In this document: positions 53,503-62,685 of the stretch, one piece after another
Position numbering within the stretch: position 1 is the stretch's first letter
Layout: every line of letters begins with the position of its first letter
From: Shewanella pneumatophori
GTDB taxonomy: Bacteria > Pseudomonadota > Gammaproteobacteria > Enterobacterales > Shewanellaceae
Reading direction: 5' to 3'
NCBI RefSeq assembly: GCF_023283895.1
Contig: NZ_JAKILB010000006.1
Location: 1-64,000, forward strand
Length of the DNA stretch: 64,000 nucleotides
Made by a program: the position numbers and the translations under genes
The notes under the pieces: model-generated
Databases searched by the model: none
The model's input: the letters and a program-made list of their open reading frames with translations, nothing else
What the model was told of the DNA's origin: nothing

Positions 53503-54030
53503 TTATCTTGGATAAAGTGCAACATACATTGATGTTTTGTATTCGCCGGCCTTTTCCCAACCGTTAATAACAGGTTTAATCGTCAGTGTATTGTTCGCAC
53601 TTAAATAACCTTCAGTGCTGTTGCTGACGTCCATCCCCACCTCAATTGCATGGCTATTACTTGCATTGTTTTCTGAATCAATTGTTCCTGAAGTTCCATT
53701 AAATGAGACTTCAAGGGGAATAACATCGACACCGTTGCTATTTTTAAACGCTTGTGCGCCAACAACTAATGTACCTTTGGCATTATCGTTATTGCACCAT
53801 GCTTGGAACTTAAACTCACTCGCGGCTTCATAGGGAGTTTTTACATCTAACTCAATGGATTGATCTTGCGTTGAATACATGTAGCAACGCTGCGGGATCT
53901 CTCCAGTTAAGTTGACATTAAATTGACTTGCGCCATCTGGATGTTCATCAGGGTTGCTAGACCAGTTATTTGCTGCTGCACCAGCTGAAAAAAGCAAAGC
54001 AACCACAACACTACTGATTAACGTTTTCAT
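53503..54030 (-). CDS. Putative major fimbrial subunit
   Basis: About 175 aa from the ATG at 54030 (AAGG upstream); a GTG three codons earlier is possible. The signal peptide is MKTLISSVVVALLFSAGAAA. The mature protein is beta-rich with one Cys pair (PQRCYMYSTQD and FQAWCNNDN). It carries Val/Asn-rich strands (SQFNVNLTGEIPQ, HAIEVGMDVSNS) and ends YKTSMYVALYPR. It has no close similarity to FimA that I can see, but its position first in a pilin-chaperone-usher-tip operon supports the role. A hairpin directly downstream fits high expression. Confidence 0.65.
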   Translation of the reverse strand: MKTLISSVVVALLFSAGAAANNWSSNPDEHPDGASQFNVNLTGEIPQRCYMYSTQDQSIELDVKTPYEAASEFKFQAWCNNDNAKGTLVVGAQAFKNSNGVDVIPLEVSFNGTSGTIDSENNASNSHAIEVGMDVSNSTEGYLSANNTLTIKPVINGWEKAGEYKTSMYVALYPR

Positions 54031-54186
54031 TTTATTCACCTTAGAGGTTTGGTTTGGACAATTTGAGTGTATCTATAAAGAGGTATGGTTTGTTATCGTC
54101 CATAGGGATGGTTAGGCGCTATAAAAAGAACTAATTTGGAACTAGTTTAAGGGAGAGGAAAAGTTGATTGAAAGAATGTTTAGTGG

Positions 54187-54885
54187 CTAAGCGCGTTGAA
54201 AGCAGATGTTTGCTGCCGCTGCACTTTGTGCACTGCTGTTTTCTGACTCCATTAATAAGCTATTTATCTGTGAGCGACTGCGCTTGCCGGTTTTCAGCAA
54301 TATACTGGAAACATGGCATTTGACGGTGCAGAGGCTTAAATGAAGTTGGTTGGCAATTTCCTTGTTGCTACTGCCATTTAAAAGATGGAAAAAAACTTGC
54401 TTCTCTCTACAAGAAAGTAAGTACTTATCACCTAATTGATTTAAAGAATGCTGACTGGTTTCTGATGAATTAACCAAGACTTTTAGTGCTAGTGACATCG
54501 CATCTCGACTAAACCATAACTGCTTATTTTCGATTGTGCGTAATGCTCTAATAAGCATTTCTAGTGTGAGTTCAGTGGTAATTAAACCTGAAAAACCTTT
54601 TGAAATAATCTCTGCGACATTCGCTTCGTCAATGTGAGTCGCATTAACTAATAGCCATTGCCCACCGCGTTGAATTGGAGGTATGCCATTTACAGCATTA
54701 GTGGCAAAAGTCGCGTTATCAAGGATCACAATTGTGTCTGACGTTAATTGGAAAAGGTTTTCGGTATTCTGTTGTTGAATAATTTTTTGAGTGTCAAATC
54801 TGCTGGCTAAAATAGCCGCTACAACAGCTTTCCATGTGTCATTGGTTGATACGATATATATACATTGTTCGTTTTGAACGCTCAT
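54187..54885 (-). CDS. LuxR/CsgD-like transcriptional regulator
   Basis: A 232-aa regulator. The N-terminal 130 residues look like a degenerate receiver domain (IYIVSTNDTWKAVVAAILAS, SDTIVILDNATF) without a full acidic pocket. The C-terminal LuxR helix-turn-helix is LLSCREKQVFFHLLNGSSNK, EIANQLHLSLCTVKCHVSSI, then LLKTGKRSRSQINSLL. It resembles CsgD/VpsT-type regulators of surface structures. It is 157 nt upstream of the pilin gene on the same strand and probably controls the fimbrial operon. AAGGAATG gives a good RBS. Confidence 0.8.
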   Translation of the reverse strand: MSVQNEQCIYIVSTNDTWKAVVAAILASRFDTQKIIQQQNTENLFQLTSDTIVILDNATFATNAVNGIPPIQRGGQWLLVNATHIDEANVAEIISKGFSGLITTELTLEMLIRALRTIENKQLWFSRDAMSLALKVLVNSSETSQHSLNQLGDKYLLSCREKQVFFHLLNGSSNKEIANQLHLSLCTVKCHVSSILLKTGKRSRSQINSLLMESENSSAQSAAAANICFQRA

Positions 54886-55135
54886 CTTTCATTCCTTGAA
54901 TTAACCCTATTTAGGCTAGCGTGCATTAAGTCATGTTGTGATAAATAAATCCTTGACGCTGCTCACCATTATGCTTTTTAGCTACCTTCCTTAGGCTATT
55001 TTGCTAACAAAGATTGTAATTGGCTTGCTTGAGCGGGTCTGAATTATTCAAATATTCTTGGCGCAACTTGTTTGTAAATATTAAGTGACAACCCTTACTC
55101 ATGCTTAGGTATAAAATTGACCAATCAGCACTTGC

Positions 55136-55151
55136 TTTACGTTCGCGTAAA
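55136..55151 (+). promoter_or_regulatory. Predicted LiuR operator upstream of the BCAA cluster
   Basis: TTTACG-TTCG-CGTAAA, a perfect 6-bp inverted repeat with a 4-bp centre, 151 bp before the thiolase ATG. It has the same half-sites as the sequence upstream of liuR (35490-35505). The intergenic region 54886-55302 otherwise shows no gene. Confidence 0.7.
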
Positions 55152-55302
55152 CGTCAGAGTGGTAAATATTGAGCAAGATCACATTTATATTAGCTAGAGA
55201 ATATTCTCAGAACAGCTCAACAACTAAAGCCTTGTACCCCAATGTTTACGTGGTTTTAGAGCAGTTTAAGTAAAGGTTAACTAGCGTATACACGGAGTAA
55301 TT

Positions 55303-56493
55303 ATGAGTTCAGTTCAGTTAGATCAAGATATTGTTATTGTTGCAGCCAAGCGTACGCCTATGGGTGGGTTCCAAGGTGCACTATCAAGTGTGGCATCACC
55401 AAAACTTGCCGCTACAGCAATCAAAGGTCTGATGCAGCAGAGTGGTTTAGCTGGTGAGCAGGTTGATGAAGTTTTGATGGGTTGTGTGCTTCCCGCAGGT
55501 CTTGGTCAAGCGCCAGCGCGTCAAGCAACGCTAGGCGCAGAACTACCATTATCAGTTGGCGCAACCACAGTGAATAAAGTTTGTGGTTCAGGTATGAAAA
55601 CCGTCATGCTCGCTCATGATTTAATCAAAGCAGGCAGCGCAAATGTTGTCGTTGCTGGTGGTATGGAGAGCATGAGCCAAGCGCCTTATTTACTGGATAA
55701 AGCTCGCGGTGGCATGCGTATGGGTCACGGTAAAGTGCTCGATCATATGTTCCTTGATGGCCTTGAAGATGCCTATACTGGTGGCGCTATGGGGACTTTT
55801 GCGCAAAACACCGCAGATGACTTTAAGCTTACACGTGAGCAGATGGACAGCTTTGCATTAAACTCACTTGAAAAAGCAAATTCAGCAATTAATTCAGGTG
55901 CTTTTAGCGATGAAATTACTCCCGTTACTGTTGCTAATCGTCGCGGCGATGTTGTGGTTGATACCGACGAGCAACCAGGTAATGCTCGCCCGGATAAAAT
56001 CCCAACACTGCGCCCTGCATTTGCTAAAGACGGCACAATAACAGCGGCAAACTCAAGCTCAATTTCAGATGGTGCTGCAGCATTAATGCTAATGACTCGC
56101 AGTCAGGCAAATGAGTTAGGGCTTGATGTATTAGCCACGATTAAAGGCCATAGCACTCATGCTCAAGAACCTTCAATGTTTACCACCGCGCCAGTTGGCG
56201 CCATGAGCAAGTTACTCGATAAAGTGAACTGGACTAAAGAAGAAGTGGATCTGTATGAGATCAACGAAGCCTTTGCCATGGTCACTATGTTGGCAATTTC
56301 TGAGCTTGGACTCGATGCCGAAAAAGTCAATGTTAACGGCGGCGCTTGCGCCTTAGGTCACCCAATTGGTTGCTCGGGAGCACGTTTATTAGTGACCCTT
56401 ATTTATGCTCTCAAAGCACGTGGGCTTAAGCGCGGTGTAGCATCACTTTGTATTGGTGGCGGTGAAGCGACAGCGATGGCGATTGAACTGTAA
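55303..56493 (+). CDS. atoB: Acetyl-CoA C-acetyltransferase (thiolase)
   Basis: A 396-aa biosynthetic/degradative thiolase. The nucleophilic Cys94 lies in TVNKVCGSGMKTVMLA. NVNGGACALGHPIGCSGARL carries the His, and SLCIGGGEATAMAIEL the second Cys. It would cleave acetoacetyl-CoA from leucine and 2-methylacetoacetyl-CoA from isoleucine. It is the first gene of the cluster running to 63444, with a LiuR-type operator upstream. It is sometimes named ivdA in Shewanella regulon work, from memory. Confidence 0.92.
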   Translation: MSSVQLDQDIVIVAAKRTPMGGFQGALSSVASPKLAATAIKGLMQQSGLAGEQVDEVLMGCVLPAGLGQAPARQATLGAELPLSVGATTVNKVCGSGMKTVMLAHDLIKAGSANVVVAGGMESMSQAPYLLDKARGGMRMGHGKVLDHMFLDGLEDAYTGGAMGTFAQNTADDFKLTREQMDSFALNSLEKANSAINSGAFSDEITPVTVANRRGDVVVDTDEQPGNARPDKIPTLRPAFAKDGTITAANSSSISDGAAALMLMTRSQANELGLDVLATIKGHSTHAQEPSMFTTAPVGAMSKLLDKVNWTKEEVDLYEINEAFAMVTMLAISELGLDAEKVNVNGGACALGHPIGCSGARLLVTLIYALKARGLKRGVASLCIGGGEATAMAIEL

Positions 56494-56673
56494 ATCGCGC
56501 TAAAGCGAGTGTTAGTAAGGCTGATATCAACAATTAGCAGTAACAAACAACAATCACAATCAACAAGACCGGACCCGTTCAGAGCTAAGGCAATTATAGC
56601 CACATAATAAAAGGCCAAACGGGTTCATCATTTTGCAAACGTCAGTAACGACATTGCCAAAGTAGGAAGCGAT

Positions 56674-58173
56674 ATGACAACTCAAGTGAAGCATTACATC
56701 AACGGAGAATGGGTACTGGGCCAAGGCGACAAGCAAATAGCCGTAACCAACCCAGCAAACAACGAAACCATTGCCGTTGTTAATGCAGCAAACGATGCCG
56801 AAGTACTCAGCGCCATTGCTAGCGCTAAAACTGCTTTTCAAAGTTGGAAAGAAGTGCCTGTTTCAGAGCGTGCAAGGGTTATGCTTAAGTATCAACACCT
56901 GCTGAAAGAGCATCATGACGAAATTGCTACTATTCTTGCGCAAGAAACTGGTAAAACATTTGATGATGCAAAAGGTGATGTTTGGCGTGGTATTGAAGTT
57001 GCTGAGCACGCATGCAATATCGCTTCGATGATGATGGGCGAAACCGTTGAAAACGTAGCGCGCTCAATCGATACCTATAGTTACACCCAACCACTTGGTG
57101 TATGTGCTGGTATCACTCCATTTAACTTCCCTGCGATGATCCCACTTTGGATGTTCCCACTGGCAATTGCCTGCGGTAATACATTCGTCCTTAAGCCATC
57201 AGAGCAAGATCCTATGACCCCCCAGCGCTTGATTGAGCTGTTTGAAGAGGCTGGTGCGCCAAAAGGTGTGGTGCAGCTGGTTCATGGTGATAAAACGGCA
57301 GTGGATATCTTACTGACTCATCCTGATATTAAAGCCATCTCATTTGTCGGTTCGGTGAATGTTGGCCAATACATCTACAAAACGGGTACAGATAACCTTA
57401 AGCGTGTGCAAGCTTTTGCTGGTGCTAAAAACCACTGCGTGATTATGCCAGATGCAAACAAACAGCAAGTGATTAATAACTTAGTCGGGGCATCGGTAGG
57501 CGCGGCAGGTCAGCGCTGTATGGCGCTGTCAGTTGCGGTATTTGTTGGCGCGGCTAAAGAGTGGATCCCAGAGCTTAAAGAAGCGATTGCCAAAGTTAAG
57601 CCAGGTCTGTGGGACGATAAAAACGCTGCTTATGGCCCAGTGATTAGCCCTGCAGCTAAACAGCGTGTAGTGAGCCTAATTGCCCAAGGTAAGCAAGAGG
57701 GCGCTGATTGCTTACTCGATGGTACTGATTTTACTGTTGAAGGTTATGAGTCAGGTAACTGGGTTGGCCCAACCATGTTCGACAAAGTCACCACTGATAT
57801 GAGCATCTATAAAGAAGAGATTTTTGGTCCAGTACTTTGCTGCATGAATGCTGAAACCTTAGAAGATGCAATTGCGATTGTGAACGATAGCCCATACGGC
57901 AACGGTACCTCAATCTTTACCGCTAGCGGCGCCGCAGCGCGTAAATACCAGCATGAGATTGAAGTGGGTCAGGTGGGTATTAATGTGCCTATTCCTGTGC
58001 CATTACCTTTCTTCTCGTTCACTGGTTGGAAAGGCAGTTTCTATGGTGACCAGCATGCTTATGGTAAGCAAGCGGTGCGTTTTTACACTGAAACCAAAAC
58101 GATTACCGCTCGCTGGTTCGAGTCTGATATTGCTGTAGCGTCTGCGCCAAATATGACGATTGATCTTAAGTAA
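56674..58173 (+). CDS. mmsA: Methylmalonate-semialdehyde dehydrogenase (acylating)
   Basis: A 499-aa CoA-dependent aldehyde dehydrogenase that converts methylmalonate semialdehyde to propionyl-CoA in valine degradation. The catalytic Cys is Cys282 in [20 protein letters not shown]. The Asn of the oxyanion hole is in [18 protein letters not shown]. The family-typical early [20 protein letters not shown] is present. AGGAAG RBS is good. It lies 180 nt after the thiolase. A hairpin follows its stop. Confidence 0.95.
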   Translation: MTTQVKHYINGEWVLGQGDKQIAVTNPANNETIAVVNAANDAEVLSAIASAKTAFQSWKEVPVSERARVMLKYQHLLKEHHDEIATILAQETGKTFDDAKGDVWRGIEVAEHACNIASMMMGETVENVARSIDTYSYTQPLGVCAGITPFNFPAMIPLWMFPLAIACGNTFVLKPSEQDPMTPQRLIELFEEAGAPKGVVQLVHGDKTAVDILLTHPDIKAISFVGSVNVGQYIYKTGTDNLKRVQAFAGAKNHCVIMPDANKQQVINNLVGASVGAAGQRCMALSVAVFVGAAKEWIPELKEAIAKVKPGLWDDKNAAYGPVISPAAKQRVVSLIAQGKQEGADCLLDGTDFTVEGYESGNWVGPTMFDKVTTDMSIYKEEIFGPVLCCMNAETLEDAIAIVNDSPYGNGTSIFTASGAAARKYQHEIEVGQVGINVPIPVPLPFFSFTGWKGSFYGDQHAYGKQAVRFYTETKTITARWFESDIAVASAPNMTIDLK

Positions 58174-58175
58174 TT

Positions 58176-58210
58176 GCAAAGTTGCCACTCTTTACGTGTG
58201 GCAACTCTGC
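58176..58210 (+). terminator. Terminator-like hairpin after mmsA
   Basis: GCAAAGTTGCCAC (58176-58188) and GTGGCAACTCTGC (58198-58210) form a stem with one mismatch, followed by TTATAATTTT. It suggests partial termination within the BCAA cluster before the acyl-CoA dehydrogenase gene; 58211-58433 contains no gene. Confidence 0.6.
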
Positions 58211-58433
58211 TTATAATTTTAAATTAAAGCTATAACAAGCAGCTACAGCGAGCGAATACAAAGCTTTGTTAAAAGCTCGCATGTAAAAAGGCTTTATAAA
58301 AAGAGCTTAAATAAAAACAGTTAATAACGAATAGAGGTCTGTGCAGCCAGATAAAGGCGCGTAATAAAAAGGCCCTACGCCTAGCAGCAAATACACTGTT
58401 AAGGCATTAGACAGAACAAATAGGAGTACCCAG

Positions 58434-59591
58434 ATGGATTTCAACCTCAATGAAGACCAACGTCAATTCGCCGACTTAGCCCAGCAATTTGCCGCTGAAG
58501 AGCTGGCACCATTTGCAGCTAAATGGGATGAAGAACATTACTTTCCAAAGGATGTCATTCAAAAAGCCGGTGAGCTTGGTTTTTGCTCGTTATATTCGCC
58601 AGAGTCTGAGGGCGGAATGGGGCTGTCTCGTTTAGATTCATCGATTATTTTTGAGCAGCTATCCATGGGCTGTACCGCTACAACCGCGATGTTAACTATC
58701 CATAATATGGCAACGTGGATGATCACTAGCTTTGGTTCAGAAGTATTACGCCAAGAGTGGTCAGAGTCATTAACCACAGGTGAAAAGCTTGCCTCATATT
58801 GCTTAACTGAACCTGGCGCGGGTAGTGACGCTGCATCACTGCAAACTAAAGCGGTACGTGACGGTGATGAGTACGTGATTTCTGGCTCTAAAGTGTTTAT
58901 TTCAGGTGCGGGCGCAACCGAAATGTTAGTGGTTATGTGCCGCACTGGTGAAGCAGGGCCAAAGGGTATTTCAGCCATTGCAGTACCTGCTGATGCAGAA
59001 GGGGTCATTTACGGTAAAGCGGAAGATAAGATGGGCTGGAACGCTCAACCTACTCGTCAAATCACCTTTGAAAATGTTCGTGTGCCGGTGGCATATCTAC
59101 TGGGTGAAGAAGGTCAAGGTTTTACTTTTGCCATGAAAGGCCTTGATGGTGGCCGCATTAATATCGCGACCTGCTCAATTGGTACTGCGCAAGCTGCACT
59201 TGAGCGCGCGACAGAATATATGAATGAGCGCAAGCAATTCGGGAAACCGTTAGCAGCCTTTCAGGCGCTGCAATTTAAACTTGCTGACATGGCAACTGAG
59301 CTGGTCGCTGCGCGTCAATTGGTACGTTTAGCAGCATTTAAGTTAGATGTTCAAGACCCTGAAGCGACCGCCTATTGCGCTATGGCTAAACGCTTTGCTA
59401 CCGATATTGGTTTTAAGGTCTGTGATCAAGCCCTGCAGATCCACGGCGGTTACGGCTACATTCGTGAATACCCATTAGAGCGCCATATGCGTGATGTACG
59501 AGTGCACCAAATTTTAGAGGGAACTAACGAAATCATGCGCTTAATTATTTCGCGTCGTTTGTTAGATGAAAACGCAGGCGCGATTTTATAA
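58434..59591 (+). CDS. Acyl-CoA dehydrogenase, isobutyryl/2-methylbutyryl-CoA type
   Basis: A 385-aa FAD flavoprotein; the context predicts oxidation of isobutyryl-CoA or 2-methylbutyryl-CoA. ACAD blocks are YCLTEPGAGSDAASLQTKAV, KMGWNAQPTRQITFENVRVP, MNERKQFGKPLAAFQALQFK and the C-terminal QIHGGYGYIREYPLERHMRD. The catalytic Glu is expected near LEGTNEIMRLIISRRL at the end. AGGAG RBS is excellent. The chain length preference is inferred from neighbours (mmsA, 3-hydroxyisobutyryl-CoA hydrolase, mmsB). The name acdH/ivdC is used in related genomes. Confidence 0.9.
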   Translation: MDFNLNEDQRQFADLAQQFAAEELAPFAAKWDEEHYFPKDVIQKAGELGFCSLYSPESEGGMGLSRLDSSIIFEQLSMGCTATTAMLTIHNMATWMITSFGSEVLRQEWSESLTTGEKLASYCLTEPGAGSDAASLQTKAVRDGDEYVISGSKVFISGAGATEMLVVMCRTGEAGPKGISAIAVPADAEGVIYGKAEDKMGWNAQPTRQITFENVRVPVAYLLGEEGQGFTFAMKGLDGGRINIATCSIGTAQAALERATEYMNERKQFGKPLAAFQALQFKLADMATELVAARQLVRLAAFKLDVQDPEATAYCAMAKRFATDIGFKVCDQALQIHGGYGYIREYPLERHMRDVRVHQILEGTNEIMRLIISRRLLDENAGAIL

Positions 59592-59686
59592 GGCTTAATT
59601 TAAGCGATTAGCGTAAATGCAAAGTATGCGGCTAGGTTATATCGCTAGCCGACTAAGTAGATTTCAGTTTTGTATAGGGAGTTAGC

Positions 59687-60475
59687 ATGTCAAACCAACA
59701 ACAGTCTTTATTAATCGAGCGCATCGTCGGCAATACCGCGGTGATCAGCATGAATAACCCGCCAGCCAATACTTGGACGGCCGAAAGCTTACAGGAGCTA
59801 AAACATAAAGTTTTAGCGCTGAATGAAAATAAAGATGTTTACGCTTTAGTGATCACTGGTGAAGGGAATAAGTTTTTTTCAGCTGGCGCAGATTTAAAGC
59901 TGTTTGCCGATGGCGATAAGCAAAACGCAGCCGAAATGGCACGCTATTTTGGCGAAGCGTTTGAAACCTTAAGTGCATTCCGTGGTGTTTCAATTGCGGC
60001 AATCAATGGTTATGCCATGGGCGGCGGTCTTGAAGTGGCATTAGCTTGTGATTTACGTATTTGTGAGGAGCAAGCACAGCTGGCACTACCTGAGGCAACC
60101 GTTGGCTTACTGCCTTGTGCGGGCGGCACTCAAAACCTAACTGCATTAGTCGGCGAAGGTTGGGCAAAACGTATGATTTTATGCGGCGAGCGCATCACTG
60201 CAGCAAAAGCAGAGCAAATTGGTCTAGTCGAAGAAGTGGTTGAGCAAGGTAACGCTTTTAATACCGCGATGGATCTTGCTGAGAAAGTGGCAAATCAAAG
60301 CCCAAGTAGCGTTAAGGCTTGTAAAACCTTAGTGCAAGCAGGACGCAGTATGCCGCGTTCACAAGCCTTGCCATTAGAGCGCGAACTGTTTGTTGAGCTG
60401 TTTGATACTGAAGATCAAGCCGAAGGGGTTAATGCTTTTTTGAACAAGCGCAAAGCTAACTGGAAGAATGGCTAA
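59687..60475 (+). CDS. Enoyl-CoA hydratase of the valine/isoleucine pathway
   Basis: A 262-aa crotonase that would hydrate methacrylyl-CoA or tiglyl-CoA. Blocks are VITGEGNKFFSAGADLKLFA and AAINGYAMGGGLEVALACDL. The catalytic Glu positions lie in LALPEATVGLLPCAGGTQNL. GGGAG RBS. The TAA at its end overlaps the next ATG (TAATG), so it is coupled to the hydrolase gene. Confidence 0.9.
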   Translation: MSNQQQSLLIERIVGNTAVISMNNPPANTWTAESLQELKHKVLALNENKDVYALVITGEGNKFFSAGADLKLFADGDKQNAAEMARYFGEAFETLSAFRGVSIAAINGYAMGGGLEVALACDLRICEEQAQLALPEATVGLLPCAGGTQNLTALVGEGWAKRMILCGERITAAKAEQIGLVEEVVEQGNAFNTAMDLAEKVANQSPSSVKACKTLVQAGRSMPRSQALPLERELFVELFDTEDQAEGVNAFLNKRKANWKNG

Positions 60476-61644
60476 TGAGTGAGCTAAATACGCAAACAAG
60501 CAATACGCAAACAAGTAATGAGCAAGTGCTGTTTAGTACGCTAATTACAGATTCAGGTATGCAAGTCGGTGTTGCCACATTAAACATCGAAAAGGCACTG
60601 AATGCGCTAAATCTTAACATGGTGCAGGCATTAACAGAGCAGTTAACGGTTTGGCAAAGTGATAGCAATATCGCAGCGATTATACTTGATGGCGCTGGAG
60701 AAAAAGCCTTTTGTGCAGGCGGCGATGTGCGGGCAATTCATCAAGCATCTGTAGCCACTCCGGGTGAAGTTACTCAGTCAGCAACTGAGTTTTTTAGCCA
60801 AGAGTATCAGCTAGATTATTTGCTACATACATTTGGCAAGCCTGTCATTGTTTGGGGCGACGGTATTGTGATGGGCGGCGGTTTAGGCTTAATGATTGGT
60901 GCAAGTCATCGCATTGTTACCGAGCGCTCACGCATTGCTATGCCTGAAGTGACTATCGGTTTGTATCCTGATGTTGGTGGTAGTTATTTCTTAAATCGTA
61001 TGCCTGGTAAAAGCGGTCTGTTCTTAGGCATGACGGCTTACAACATGTCGGGCAGTGATGCCTTATATGTGGGCATAGGTAATCACTATCTTAATGCTGA
61101 TGATAAGTCAGCTTTGTTCAAGCAACTGACATTATTGCCTTGGGGCGCTAGCCAAAATGCAAACCATCAACTGCTTAGTGACATGTTAAGTACCATGAGT
61201 GCGGCATGTGCGACTCTAGCTTCTGACAGCGTACTTGAGCAAAATCAACCATTAATAGATGAGTTGATGACTGGTTCACTCAATGAGGTGTTAGTCAATG
61301 TCAGTCAAATTGAGCCAAGCACGTTAGAAGCCAAGCCTTGGTTAGCTAAAGCGTTAAAGACCATGCAAGCTGGCAGTCCGGTTAGCTTGAACTTAGTGTA
61401 TTTACAATCACACCTAAGCCGTGAACTTAGTCTTGCAGAGTGCTTTAAATTAGAACTTGGTTTAAGCGTTAACTGCTGCGCTAAAGCTGATTTTACTGAG
61501 GGCGTGCGCGCCTTACTTATCGACAAAGACCGCAACCCTAAGTGGCAATTTAGCGATGTCGCATCAATTCCTGAAGGCTTTGCGCAATCGTTAATGCAAT
61601 CGCCTTGGGCTGATGATGCACATCCACTAAAGGATTTGCACTAA
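60475..61644 (+). CDS. 3-hydroxyisobutyryl-CoA hydrolase
   Basis: A 389-aa crotonase-superfamily thioesterase (HIBCH type) that releases 3-hydroxyisobutyrate. The oxyanion-hole blocks are ILDGAGEKAFCAGGDVRAIH and GIVMGGGLGLMIGASHRIVT. The catalytic Glu/Asp are in RIAMPEVTIGLYPDVGGSYF. The longer C-terminal helical part, typical of HIBCH relative to plain hydratases, is present (ECFKLELGLSVNCCAKADFT). The first residues contain a tandem repeat NTQTSNTQTSNE, from the repeated DNA acgcaaacaag. The ATG overlaps the upstream stop by one base. Confidence 0.9.
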   Translation: MSELNTQTSNTQTSNEQVLFSTLITDSGMQVGVATLNIEKALNALNLNMVQALTEQLTVWQSDSNIAAIILDGAGEKAFCAGGDVRAIHQASVATPGEVTQSATEFFSQEYQLDYLLHTFGKPVIVWGDGIVMGGGLGLMIGASHRIVTERSRIAMPEVTIGLYPDVGGSYFLNRMPGKSGLFLGMTAYNMSGSDALYVGIGNHYLNADDKSALFKQLTLLPWGASQNANHQLLSDMLSTMSAACATLASDSVLEQNQPLIDELMTGSLNEVLVNVSQIEPSTLEAKPWLAKALKTMQAGSPVSLNLVYLQSHLSRELSLAECFKLELGLSVNCCAKADFTEGVRALLIDKDRNPKWQFSDVASIPEGFAQSLMQSPWADDAHPLKDLH

Positions 61645-61765
61645 GTGATTTACTGGTGGGCTTTAAACTCACCAATAACAGTAAAGCGCTGCGGTGAGTG
61701 GTATTGGCCGCGATTAGAGAACTAAGTAGGGTTCAAACACTCACAAACGACAACCGGAGTGAAAC

Positions 61766-62674
61766 ATGAGTACAGTTGCATTTATTGGTTTAGGAAATAT
61801 GGGCGGGCCGATGGCGGTAAACCTGATTAAAGCGGGTTTTACCGTAAAGGTATTTGATTTAGTACCTGCAGCAATGCAGTCATTGGCGGAGCAAGGCGCA
61901 CTGACGGCAACAAGTGCCTGCGGCGCTGCGGCAGGGGCTGACATAGTGGTGACTATGTTGCCAGCGGGTAAGCATGTGCGCGGCCTGTATGTCACAGATG
62001 ACAGTAGTAAAGGCTTAATCGATGTAGTTGCACCGGGCACCTTGTTAATTGATTGCTCAACGATTGATGCCGATAGTGCCCGTTTTGTAGCAAAGCATGC
62101 CGCCGATAAAGGCCTAGAGTTTATTGATGCGCCAGTATCGGGCGGTACTGCTGGCGCTGCTGCTGGAACGTTAACTTTTATTTGTGGTGGTAGTGATAAC
62201 GCATTTGAACAAGCTCAAGGCGCACTTAATGCCATGGGAGGCAATATCTTCCATGCTGGTGGTCCGGGTGCTGGGCAAGTCGCTAAAATATGTAATAATA
62301 TGCTGCTGTCGGTATTAATGGTTGCCACATCTGAGTCATTACAGATGGGTATCGATCACGGGCTCGACCCGAAAGTGCTGTCTGATATTATGAAAGTCAG
62401 CAGCGGTGGCAATTGGACGTTAGATAAATATAATCCCTGTCCAGATGTGATGGAGTCAGTGCCTTCATCAAACGATTACCAAGGTGGCTTTATGGTCGAC
62501 TTGATGGTGAAGGATTTAGGTTTGTCGCAAGAAGCGGCATTATTATCTAACTCGAGTACACCGATGGGCGCGTTGGCGCGTAGTCTTTATGTTAATCATG
62601 CTAAGCAAGGTAATGGTAAGCGTGATTTTTCAAGTATTTTTGAGCAATTTGCTAATTCAGAACAGAATAAATAA
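61766..62674 (+). CDS. mmsB: 3-hydroxyisobutyrate dehydrogenase
   Basis: A 302-aa beta-hydroxyacid dehydrogenase that oxidises 3-hydroxyisobutyrate to methylmalonate semialdehyde. The Rossmann loop is FIGLGNMGGPMAVNLIKAGF. The substrate loop is DAPVSGGTAGAAAGTLTFIC, and the catalytic Lys is in GAGQVAKICNNMLLSVLMV. The C-terminal VDLMVKDLGLSQEAALLSNS is family-typical. GGAG RBS. It follows the hydrolase by 121 nt. Confidence 0.94.
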   Translation: MSTVAFIGLGNMGGPMAVNLIKAGFTVKVFDLVPAAMQSLAEQGALTATSACGAAAGADIVVTMLPAGKHVRGLYVTDDSSKGLIDVVAPGTLLIDCSTIDADSARFVAKHAADKGLEFIDAPVSGGTAGAAAGTLTFICGGSDNAFEQAQGALNAMGGNIFHAGGPGAGQVAKICNNMLLSVLMVATSESLQMGIDHGLDPKVLSDIMKVSSGGNWTLDKYNPCPDVMESVPSSNDYQGGFMVDLMVKDLGLSQEAALLSNSSTPMGALARSLYVNHAKQGNGKRDFSSIFEQFANSEQNK

Positions 62675-62685
62675 AGGGTGATCCA

